This document shows, piece after piece, positions 17,820 through 26,393 of a DNA stretch of 64,000 bases (its first letter is position 1; each line of letters opens with the position of its first letter). The stretch covers positions 735,993 to 799,992 of the forward strand of contig CAXAMN010000003.1 in the NCBI GenBank assembly GCA_963970005.1, in the 5' to 3' direction. Under the pieces are notes generated by a model, which had not been told where the DNA came from, made no database searches, and saw only the letters and a program-made list of their open reading frames with translations. Origin of the DNA: Durusdinium trenchii. Taxonomy: Eukaryota > Sar > Dinophyceae > Suessiales > Symbiodiniaceae. The translations under genes were made by a program, and so were the position numbers.

Positions 17820-20800
17820 CCTCTTCAATCACCCTTTTCTCATGCCCCTTTCGAGGCGAAGTTGAAGCATCCACTTTCTTCGACACCCTCTCTTCTCCTT
17901 CGATCTCTTCATCCAATAGCCTCTTCACTGCCGGCTTCTTCGGGGATGAAGGCAATGCCGGTGTCATAGGTGCAAAGGTGCTCAACAAACCAGGTGTATC
18001 TGGCGCTGCATGCACTCCTGGTGTCGGAGTGACAATGCCATCGGCCACATCGTTGGCGATTTCCTTCAACTCTTGTTCACTTGCCTCCTCTTCAAGCGTT
18101 GGTTGTCGTGATCTCTGCTTCTGTCCAGTTTGCCTCATCAAAATGCCCTGAGGTGAGTAACTCCACGGCAATCCTCGAACAGAGACAATGTCTGTGGCAA
18201 TGAAGCTATCCTCCTTTGGAAGTCTGCGGATGGTCCTTGACTCAAATGCTCCCTCAGATGTCAGTACAATGTGTGAATCGTTCCATGGATGCTTGCCAAC
18301 CCATACTCCACGTTGAAACACATTGCTCCCTTTGTACTGCACCATTCGCTTGAACATAACAGACTCTCCAAACAATGCAAGCTTCCCTTTGTATGGTCGT
18401 CCTGTAGCCAATTCATGACTTGTTTTGCCACACTTCTCAAGTACCCGAAAACGGTTCACCAGGAAAGCAGCATGTCTGAATGCCCATGGGAACACATGAA
18501 AGTTCCCCCAAATGTTCAGACTTGCCCGGTCTTCTGCAAAGGCTCTGAGACAATTGGCCATTCGCCTAATAGTCTGAACACCACGCTCCACTTGACCATT
18601 TGACGCATGTTGTCCTGCTCCAGTCAGCCTGATCTCTGTTGTCAATCCCAACATGCTACGAACCTGCTGTACAGATCTGAGAATCTGCCGAGTGGCGCGC
18701 TCTGAGTCTGCCTGTAGGACACAGCTATCTCTGGAAGCGTTCTCCAGTGTGAACCTGATGATCTCTTCTGTGATTGTTTTGAGGCTCGCTGTGCCTTTGG
18801 AAGGTACTGGCACAGCGTGGATGGCCTTCGTGTCAGAAGCGGTGGCAATCAAACAGGTTCCAAATTGGTCTTGCCTCTCTTCCACTTTGTCAGATGTCTT
18901 CCTGTCTAGCCTATCTTCATCGCCAGTGTATGTATAGCAAAAATCAATCTGAATGACAGATTTCCCAATGTCCTCCTTGTTCTCAGTGGACTTGTAGGGA
19001 TCTTCCTTTGCTCGACTGGCAATGCATGCTTGACACCATGGGGCGTATGGCTGGTGAGTGACAAAGTGCAACTCCTGTTCCTCCACAGAAGGTAGCTTTG
19101 GTTGTCCTAGACTGATGGGTCTGCGTTGATTCTCCTGGAACAGTTTGCTTGCAACTGACAACTGCATCTGATTCTCCAAGTTCACTTTGAAGGCTAGCAT
19201 ACGGTCAAGAAGGCGTCTCTTGCTTCCAGTGTGCGCTAAGCCTCTCTCCTTGCATGCCATCTGAAGGTCCTTGACACTTGTCTTGTCAGAATATATCACT
19301 TCATCCAACTCAATCTCATTCGGCTTGCTCACAATCACATCCTTCTCCACATCGTGAACCATCTCTTGCCCTTCCAGAATCTCCGGCTCTTCTCCTTCAT
19401 CTTCCGACCAGTCTGTTCTCTGCATGCCTGAAGACTCAATCTCTGGGTACGGCGTGATAGGGACTTCTGAACCCTGCTCCCAGTAGTCCTTGATCTTCGT
19501 GGGTGCAAAGAAACTCAAAGTCCTCAAAGGATTTGAAGGAGGGCTGATTCTGCGGAAAGCATTATTTCCCATGCTGTTATAGTCCTCCACATTTTCTACC
19601 TGAGTCCATGTGCCATCGTCGTTCTTCACCAAGGTCATGCGTGCTTTGTAAATCTTCTCGATGCTACCCTTGGGATCCAGAAGGTGACAGGCAACAGGAT
19701 CACTGTAAACTGCTACACCATTGGGAAGTCGATGCCACCCTGGTGCCAACTCCAAACCTTGCACATACTTGCTGAGATAACCTGCAAGTGCCAAGATTCT
19801 TGCTGTCGTGGATGTCTCAAAAGGATTTTCAACATGTACTTCTACCATGTAGATCTGGGCTTCAAACTGCAACGAATTGCGGTCAGTGTTCAATGGGATA
19901 TCTACACTCTTTTCCTCGTGCTTCAGGCTCAGAACTCCATCCATGCCTCCTAAGCACCAACCTCTCTTCAGAAGTCGCCCAGCACACAGAATGGGGTGCT
20001 GAACGTTTCCCAAGATGAACTCTTCCACAAGCTCAACAACTTTGCCGTTCTTGTCCACCACCCGGATTCTGGCTTTTGTGATGCCATCATGTTCGATGCT
20101 TTTGCCTTGTGCATCCACCATTCTCAACTCCTCAGGTTTCGGCCGCCATGAGCCAACATTCGCATAGCTCTTGGGTAGGACCGAAATGTCCGCTCCACTG
20201 TCCAGAGTCACTAGACAGCTCTTGTCATCCTCCACATTCTCAATCTTGACCATGTTCACCATATAGTCCGGTCTCTCATCCTGCAGATCCATAGCTATGA
20301 TGGCTACCCCTGCAGGTGCTTCTACCACCGGTTCGTGGCAGTCCATGTACTCGGACTCGTCAGGGTCAAAGAACTCCCCAACCTCATGGTCCTCAACCTG
20401 AATCATGCACACTCTCCATGGATATGAGCTTGAAGCATCTCCAGAATCTCGAGGCGTCGTCAGGTCGAAGATCTCCATAGACCTGGCCTCAGGTGGTGTT
20501 TCCAATCTCACCATCTTCACACTTGCCGTTGTAGGGATCGTCGAAGTCTGTCCTGTCATACCCGTCGATGAAGAACTCGCTCCACCAGGGTTCACCTGCT
20601 CTTCGATCTGGTTGACCCTCTTCCAACAGTCCTTCGCAAAGTGCCCAGGCTTTCCACATGAATGGCATAGTCCGGTCTTGCCACCCTTGGAGCCCTTGTC
20701 ATAGTTCTTTCCTTTCTTTCCTGGACCCTTTTCCCATTGTGTCTTGCCTTTCTCGTTTCCTTTCCAGAAGCCACGAGCATCCTTATTCTTACCTTTCTCC

Positions 20801-21627
20801 TTGCCCTTCGCTTTGCCCTTTCCATCTTTGCCTTTGTCCTTGCCGCCCTTCTTGCCTTTGTTGTAGGACTTTCCCACGTAGTCCACTTCCATGGGCGTTG
20901 CTTCATCATTCGAGGCCCTTGTAGGCAACATCAAACTGTTGTTGCTATCCCACTTGGTCGTCACAGCCTCCAACTGGATGATGCGCTCCTTCAACTGCTC
21001 ATAGGTTGTTGTCTCAGTGAGCCATAGGTGAAGGTGCTGTCGAATCTGTGCAGGACAGGCCAAGAGGATGGCTGCTACTTTGGCATCATCAGAGTATTTC
21101 TGGTTTGAAATCCGCTCGTACTCGTTGACGATGGATTCAAATTGGGGAAGTTGCTCTGAAATTGTCTTCCCATCTGCGAACTGCACTCTCGACAACTGGC
21201 TGAGGAGAGCTAGCGATCTGGCCCTCGTCGCCGGTTGCATTTCTTTGAGAAGAATCTGCCATGCTTCAAATCCATTCTCCTTGTTCACATGCCTGATCAA
21301 CTTCAAGGGTCTCAGCCTGAGATAGGAGGTCAACAGACTGAACAGCCTCACAGCACGGCCTTTCGTCTCGTCCAGCATGTCATCAAAGGTGTAGTCACCG
21401 TCCATGTTCTTCTCCACCACATCCATGTCGTTTGCCATCGTGGGGTCGATGCCCTTGACATAGTTCAGGAAGGCAAACTTCCACTCACTCCATTGCTTCA
21501 GCTCAGCTTCGCGATTCTCTGGCTTGAACAAGTCAGGAGACTTCAGATGTCGAGCCCAGCTCTGAGCTGATTGGTTCACTGTCAGCCTTTCCAAGGCTGC
21601 TGCCACAAGTCGAAGGCTTTCATCAGC
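17641..21627 (-). CDS. Copia gag, protease and integrase polyprotein with SAP-like motif
   Basis: The frame is open from 22152, but the first in-frame ATG is at 21627 (MADESLRLVAAALERLT), which I take as start: 1328 residues. Gag includes a Lys/Gly-rich stretch and a CCHC zinc knuckle (CHSCGKPGHFAKDC, 321-334). The aspartic protease active site is LDSGADISVL (Asp 476). A SAP-like DNA-binding motif (SVKDLQMACKERGLAHTGSK, about 784-803) precedes integrase, which is unusual. Integrase has HHCC residues (H854, H858, C865, C868) and DDE residues D895, D974 and E1014. The tail is acidic and Pro-rich. The upstream 175 codons include a hydrophobic segment (WLLELLLLATLAGG), so a non-AUG or spliced N-terminal extension is possible. 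The protein forms the particle, matures it and inserts the DNA copy. Confidence 0.92.
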   Translation of the reverse strand, partial: ADESLRLVAAALERLTVNQSAQSWARHLKSPDLFKPENREAELKQWSEWKFAFLNYVKGIDPTMANDMDVVEKNMDGDYTFDDMLDETKGRAVRLFSLLTSYLRLRPLKLIRHVNKENGFEAWQILLKEMQPATRARSLALLSQLSRVQFADGKTISEQLPQFESIVNEYERISNQKYSDDAKVAAILLACPAQIRQHLHLWLTETTTYEQLKERIIQLEAVTTKWDSNNSLMLPTRASNDEATPMEVDYVGKSYNKGKKGGKDKGKDGKGKAKGKEKGKNKDARGFWKGNEKGKTQWEKGPGKKGKNYDKGSKGGKTGLCHSCGKPGHFAKDCWKRVNQIEEQVNPGGASSSSTGMTGQTSTIPTTASVKMVRLETPPEARSMEIFDLTTPRDSGDASSSYPWRVCMIQVEDHEVGEFFDPDESEYMDCHEPVVEAPAGVAIIAMDLQDERPDYMVNMVKIENVEDDKSCLVTLDSGADISVLPKSYANVGSWRPKPEELRMVDAQGKSIEHDGITKARIRVVDKNGKVVELVEEFILGNVQHPILCAGRLLKRGWCLGGMDGVLSLKHEEKSVDIPLNTDRNSLQFEAQIYMVEVHVENPFETSTTARILALAGYLSKYVQGLELAPGWHRLPNGVAVYSDPVACHLLDPKGSIEKIYKARMTLVKNDDGTWTQVENVEDYNSMGNNAFRRISPPSNPLRTLSFFAPTKIKDYWEQGSEVPITPYPEIESSGMQRTDWSEDEGEEPEILEGQEMVHDVEKDVIVSKPNEIELDEVIYSDKTSVKDLQMACKERGLAHTGSKRRLLDRMLAFKVNLENQMQLSVASKLFQENQRRPISLGQPKLPSVEEQELHFVTHQPYAPWCQACIASRAKEDPYKSTENKEDIGKSVIQIDFCYTYTGDEDRLDRKTSDKVEERQDQFGTCLIATASDTKAIHAVPVPSKGTASLKTITEEIIRFTLENASRDSCVLQADSERATRQILRSVQQVRSMLGLTTEIRLTGAGQHASNGQVERGVQTIRRMANCLRAFAEDRASLNIWGNFHVFPWAFRHAAFLVNRFRVLEKCGKTSHELATGRPYKGKLALFGESVMFKRMVQYKGSNVFQRGVWVGKHPWNDSHIVLTSEGAFESRTIRRLPKEDSFIATDIVSVRGLPWSYSPQGILMRQTGQKQRSRQPTLEEEASEQELKEIANDVADGIVTPTPGVHAAPDTPGLLSTFAPMTPALPSSPKKPAVKRLLDEEIEGEERVSKKVDASTSPRKGHEKRVIEEDENVESEEKKSKMSGVALPSMATSEARTVESSPRGSPTAQLYPPICRCRSHRSAWRRRG

Positions 21628-22197
21628 CATTGTTCTCAGGCTTCGAACAGCGGGGTAGTAGACCTTGCTGTCCACCTTCACGTCGTCACCACCAAACTCC
21701 AATCCACTGTGGACTAAAAGTTCCCAGTATTGCCAATGCGAAATGAACTCGCACAGCACTTCCGTGTCAGTTTCGTCTCTGAGCTTTTCAACTCGTGACA
21801 AAAACTTCCAGCCAGCAGGAACCACCACGATGATCTCCTTCAGATCCTTGGAAAGTCGTCCAGCTGCTCTCTGCTGCAGTACGATCGATGCTCGAACTGC
21901 TTTTTCTCCTCTCACCCAAGAGATCTTGCCAAGGTGCTCTGCAGTCTCGATCTTCAGGGTGTGGATCCTTCGAGTCTTCCACTTCCCAGTCTTCGCTACC
22001 ACCGAGCCGTTCTGGTAGTAGTTGATCTCCTGGATGGCCCCAGCACCAACTCCACCTGCCAAAGTCGCTAGCAGGAGAAGCTCCAGCAGCCAAATGCCTG
22101 CTGTTCCGCTCGATCGTGCCCTGGATCTCGTCAAGCGCGTCGTCGAAGACAACGTCGTAGTGCCACGTGCGTAGACGGCAGCGCGGCTCTTACGGCC

Positions 22198-22212
22198 AGC
22201 GCTCCGCTACCA
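22198..22212 (-). promoter_or_regulatory. tRNA primer-binding site
   Basis: In element sense TGGTAGCGGAGCGCT starts at the first base after the 5' LTR. TGGTAGC.GAG is close to the complement of the 3' end of eukaryotic initiator tRNA-Met, the usual copia primer. Confidence 0.7.
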
Positions 22213-22333
22213 TGAAAGCGGGAAGCGCCCTTTCTTCAAATGGGGATTGAGCCTATATCCGGCGATTGCGGATTCTCGGTTTGTGCGTGTCGTGTCTGAG
22301 TGGATGTCTATGACGTTCCATGAGATTCTAACA
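22213..22333 (-). repeat. Copia 5' LTR
   Basis: 121 bp, identical to the 3' LTR; followed on the outside by the ATATA target duplication. Confidence 0.97.
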
Positions 22334-22399
22334 ATATATGTATTTATATAGTTGTTTATCTAAATAGATATGTAGTTATCAAATATTTCCCCTCAAAAT

Positions 22400-22843
22400 C
22401 TACTCTTTAAAACCTTTATCTTGTATAGATGATTGTTTTTTCTCACTTCTTGGTGTTGAATTCATTACATCAGCAATCATCCGATTGGTGCTTTCCTTGT
22501 CTTTGTCTTCTGGTGTGATTTGTCAGTTCCAACTAAACGATATACTATGTGCTTCACTATCCAGTTTGATGTCTCCATTGTCATCTCTACTAACGTTCAT
22601 AGTCTCATCACTCTTTGATATGTTGAAACTACATGGATTACAACTACACTTTATCCCCTTAGGGTTGATTTCTATTGTGTTTTGTAATTGTAGTTTTCCG
22701 TGGCATAAGGGACAGTCAAAGGTGATGAACTTGCTCTTGAGTTTCTGCTCTTCATCAAGTTTTATCATTGTAGCTTATTCATCAGACAGTTCAAAATCTT
22801 CAGGTATGGGTGTTTTCTTCATATTTGTTCTTCGACGAGGCAT
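22400..22843 (-). pseudogene. Cys-rich Polinton-like protein with two in-frame stops
   Basis: One frame runs from the ATG at 22843 (MPRRRTNMKKTPIPEDFELS) through a TAA, then MIKLDEEQKLKSKFITFDCP with a four-Cys zinc-binding pattern (CPLCH and CSCNPC about 20 residues apart), through a TGA, then QITPEDKDKESTNRMIADVM to a TAG at 22402-22400. Composition is coding-like across both stops and no frame change is needed, so these look like nonsense mutations. The family is not recognised; a zinc ribbon suggests nucleic-acid binding. It faces away from the ATPase gene across a 332-bp AT-rich spacer. Confidence 0.5.
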
Positions 22844-23175
22844 CTATATATTTCATTGTAGAAAAAATTAGGCAATATGATTGTTGCAAAATATTGTCTA
22901 ATTAGCTCTGGGGGAACACTAAAAGATGCGTGGCAGACTGAAATGAATTCACACGGCTGTAATCGGGGGTTGTCCAAATCTGAAAATGAGAGGCAGAAAT
23001 CACACTAATTAACGGCTTATGCGGATTGAAGCAAACTGTCCCTATAATGGTTTACTTCAATAAGAATATAAACAATTTATGTTCTAAATATCGTTAATAT
23101 CAATATCTGTCAATTGTTAATATTAAACCCTATAAGCACAAGGAATACAGCAGTAAGCAGTCAAAGTATGGATAT
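22844..23175. promoter_or_regulatory. AT-rich divergent intergenic region
   Basis: 332 bp between two diverging Polinton genes. No gene is visible. The ATPase frame stays open back to a TAA near 23096, so it may start upstream of the ATG given here. The region presumably held promoters for both genes, but I cannot point to a conserved motif. Confidence 0.35.
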
Positions 23176-23577
23176 ATGGCACCGCTTCCAGCGAGAATTC
23201 TATTGAACGCTCCTTCAGGAACGGGTAAGGCAGTAGCACTGACAAATCTGATAATGGACATCTACAAAGACTGTGTTGAAAAGATATACATATTTTCGCC
23301 CACCGTCTTTATAGATGACACTTGGACGGTTGCAAAGAAATACATTGAAAACGAGATGGATATAAAACACTCTGATGAAGACCCCATCTACTTTGACAAC
23401 TTTGAGGAGAAAGACCTTAAGAACATCATAGACACACAGAAGGGAATTATAAAGTATATGAAGGAGAAGGAATACAAAACATCTCTATAACATCTGTATC
23501 ATCATAAACGATTGGGCGGACAATGAACGGGTGGTCAGAAAGAACAAGGAGCTAATCAAACTCTTCACGAAAGGTCC
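23176..23577 (+). pseudogene. A32-type DNA-packaging ATPase, truncated and frameshifted
   Basis: The ATG at 23176 gives MAPLPARILLNAPSGTGKAV: Walker A in the position typical of FtsK/HerA-type packaging ATPases of Polintons and large DNA viruses, but with Ala in place of the Thr/Ser after GK. The sequence DCVEKIYIFSPTVFIDDTW also matches the family. The frame stops at 23490; the next frame carries the Walker B region (ICIIINDWADNE) and ELIKLFTKG, after which the sequence changes abruptly to GC-rich unrelated DNA at about 23577. The sensor and C-terminal parts are missing. The enzyme would pump the element's DNA into a capsid; this copy cannot. Confidence 0.85.
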
Positions 23578-26393
23578 ATGTTTTCCCCCCTGGCGAACGG
23601 GGCACCGGACACCGGACACCGCCCACCTGCACGCACAGCTTCCTTCACCTCTGCGAGCCGCATCCGCACACGGGCAGAGACCTCGTCCGGTCCGCGGTCC
23701 GCGGCGGTCTGGGACATCGGTCACTTCGGTTCGTGGCACCCAAGCGGAGAGGTCAGAGCGAGTCCACTTCTGGTACAAAGAAAGCAAGGGTCCACTTCTC
23801 TACAGCTTGGCAATGCTATCCATGTTGCTACTGTATTTCACTTGTTCGTTGTTTTTTGTCTTTTGTCTTTAGGCGTTTGGACCTTCTCTTTTTCATGTCC
23901 TTGTTCTAGATTCTAGAGACATCTTTTGTTTGCATCTCAATCAATCTGAAATGTTGACTTTAGTGAAGCAGGACTCCCAGGACCCTTCTTTTTGTGTCTG
24001 GGCAGCTATGTCTGCCCTCGCCTCTGTCTTCTCCTTGTGCAAGGCCTCCACATTGGCAAGGCCCAGTAAGCGCTCTTCACACTGTTCCTGGCATAGCTGC
24101 AAAAAGAACCTGAAGGTACTGCGCGTAGCCTCCTCGAACCACTTGCCAATGAACAACACCATGACATGGTATCAATGAACTCCAAACGCTCCCGAGTCAG
24201 CCAGCCCCGGCCGGTTTTTCACCGAAAGGATGACATATAAGCAATTCAGTTGGTCTACACACACAAGCGGTCTGCCAGAGCGTGCTGGTCTGCCACGCGT
24301 TCCTGGCCCCAACACCCGAGGTACTTATATACCACATTCACATCGCACTGATCCAAAGTCTCAGAAACAAGAGCTAAGCCTCAACTATGCCTCACGCGCG
24401 ACGGACAAAAAGATAAGACAAGCAAACAACTCTCGCCATGGACAACGATCCGCGTGACTCGTCCAGGGCACCTTCTGCTCTTCGATCTCGAGGCGTTTCT
24501 CCTGGCATTTTGCTTATGGTGGAAGAAGAACAGAATGGAAACCAGCTGAGCTATACTGGGCCTCCGCCCTCTTTTTACAGCACACCCCAACTACTGTAAG
24601 AGCTCTCTCACTCGCCAAACCACTGGTTTTGACAGGCTCTCTCACTCGCCAACCAAAAAAACTTAACAGTTACACACCCAGCTGTTCCCACCAGTTCCTT
24701 TAGCTCTGGGAATATACTCTCCATCCTCTGCTCTCCAACGCTCCTTCAGGCTCTCCGCCTGCTGTTGATGCTCCTCCGCCAGCTGGTCGAAGCGCACACG
24801 CTCATCCTGGGCCCCGGCACAGGGGATGAGGAGCCCCCCGACGGACAGGGCCCAGCTGCATGGCCCAGTGGGCCCAGTGGGCCCAGCGGGCCCGATGCCC
24901 GGGCATGGCCAGTCGGGGATACAGGAATGGGACGACTACAAAGCAACCTGAGCTTTAGAAGGATGGCACTGATGGCACGAACTCCAACCTGCGTGTCGAA
25001 CACCCCACCTGCAGCTTCGCAATCTGCTGATGGATCGCAGCCACGGAGTTCTGCGTCTCGACCATCTCTTGAAACAGATCCTGCGACGACGGATCCTACA
25101 TCGACCCACGACGAGAGTGTAGACCTGGCGTGGATCAGTCGACGTGCGAGGTACGTAGACACGGCGTGGAGAAAGACAGACCGACCGTCCAAGCATGATA
25201 TGATGACACGGCTAGGACCCACAGGAGTTGGGTGGTTCATGGACGACCCAAATCACCTCTTTTCGAGGCTATCGATAGACACCCCTGAGGGGGTTCTGGT
25301 ATGTATATTTAGGTTATATATTCAATCGCTTTGGATGTGAATGTCATCAACAATCAAGCTTGCCCAACTTTGGCCTCCATCCTTGTGTAAATCTGTCCCT
25401 AGTTTTAAGAAATCTGAGAAGCGGTCAGCTAGAACATGGCTTCATCTGGTGCAACCCTGCCTGTGACATGGGTGAGAGGCTGCCTTTTCTTTATCATTAA
25501 ACCAACGTGCCAGTCTCAGTCTGTCAGTCTTGGTGGCCCCGGCACGGAAAACAAAACGCAACGTCCCGGATGTCATACCACGCAGTCGAGCATTACATGA
25601 CATGCGCATACGATGCGGATCTTGCAATAAGCGAAAGGCAAATACGCACTGACAGCCAACCTATTCCCTCCACTGTTGACTGTTGCCTTGTTCTTTGACG
25701 TTGTGTCCTTCATCTCTATGTGTCCTTCATTTCATGTATCAGACCTCTCTAGGGACGGCAACATCCTCCAAATGCTGCGTCCTTGGCCTCCTTTTGGCAC
25801 GTCTGCGACTTCACGAGATAGCTGTTGCTCTCGCCTGATGCGGCAAGTTCGCGGGGCACAGCCGGATCGGTGATACCAAGGAGAAACCCGTGGTGTCACA
25901 AGCTCTCTGAAAAGGTCTCAACACATGCTTTCCAGAGATACGTAGGATCAATATGGATCAATTGAGACATGTTTTAGAGAATGCCACGGCACGTCCGAAC
26001 GTGTGAAGAAAAGGAAAGCACCAGAAGAGGATCTGGTGAGATCCTTTCAACCCCCCGAAATCAACGAACGAAGTGGCATGACATGGCCCGAAGAACAACG
26101 AAGTATGACAGGGTCTTACATGGTTGAACCATTTCGGACCGAGTCGGTGCGGACTCGGCGGACTCGGCCTTGAGCCTCCAGGTCCGCGGCCTGAGGTCCG
26201 AACCGGGTCGGAACCGGTCAGGTGGTTGTGTCCCTTCTTTGTTCGACACCGCGCGGAGGAAAAACCAATTAAACTCCCGGAAAAAAGGGTCTTTGGAGAA
26301 AGGTCTTTTGAGTGGTCTTCAGATCAATCAATCAATCAATCAATCAATCAATTCTGTCTTCCGTTTCTTCACCGTGGGATCCTCCACTTTCAC
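23578..26393. other. No recognised gene; possible small exon
   Basis: Mostly unassigned host DNA after the Polinton breakpoint. A GC-rich patch at about 23590-23700 reads on the minus strand as DEVSARVRMRLAEVKEAVRA followed by a CAG|GTGGGC donor-like site, so it may be an exon. Another GC-rich patch (24770-25180) has open frames on both strands but no pattern I can name. The rest shows only short random frames. Confidence 0.35.
26323..26352. repeat. (ATCA)n microsatellite
   Basis: Seven and a half tandem copies of ATCA, inside an apparent intron or downstream flank of the minus-strand gene. Confidence 0.95.

Larger units (their letters stand above)
15208..22333 (-). mobile_element. Ty1/copia LTR retrotransposon, recent insertion
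   Basis: 7126 bp, minus strand. Identical 121-bp LTRs (15208-15328 and 22213-22333) begin TG and end CA. The 5-bp target duplication ATATA lies at 15203-15207 and 22334-22338. A tRNA primer-binding site follows the 5' LTR and a purine tract precedes the 3' LTR. Domain order gag - protease - integrase - RT - RNase H is diagnostic of Ty1/copia. Zero LTR differences over 121 bp indicate a young insertion. It interrupts the promoter region of a Polinton gene. The coding region is split by a +1 frame change near 17.7-17.8 kb. Confidence 0.97.
3886..23577. mobile_element. Decayed Polinton/Maverick-like element with two nested retroelements
   Basis: After removing the two inserted retroelements (4571-12188 and 15208-22333), the remaining roughly 4.9 kb is uniformly AT-rich. 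It holds closely packed genes including an rve-type DDE integrase, an A32-type packaging ATPase, a C5 cytosine methyltransferase and several small Cys-rich or acidic proteins. Integrase plus A32 ATPase is the hallmark pair of Polintons/Mavericks and related polinton-like viruses of protists. Protein-primed DNA polymerase B, protease and capsid genes are missing. The ATPase breaks off at about 23577 where GC-rich host sequence begins, so this is a truncated fragment. Nonsense codons and frameshifts in at least five genes show it is dead. Outer ends are uncertain. Confidence 0.85.

Noticed and set aside
21582..21598. Hairpin CAGCCTT-TCC-AAGGCTG in the copia gag
   Set aside because: It resembles the 38-41 kb hairpins, but several 7-bp hairpins are expected by chance in 64 kb, and it has a 3-base loop.
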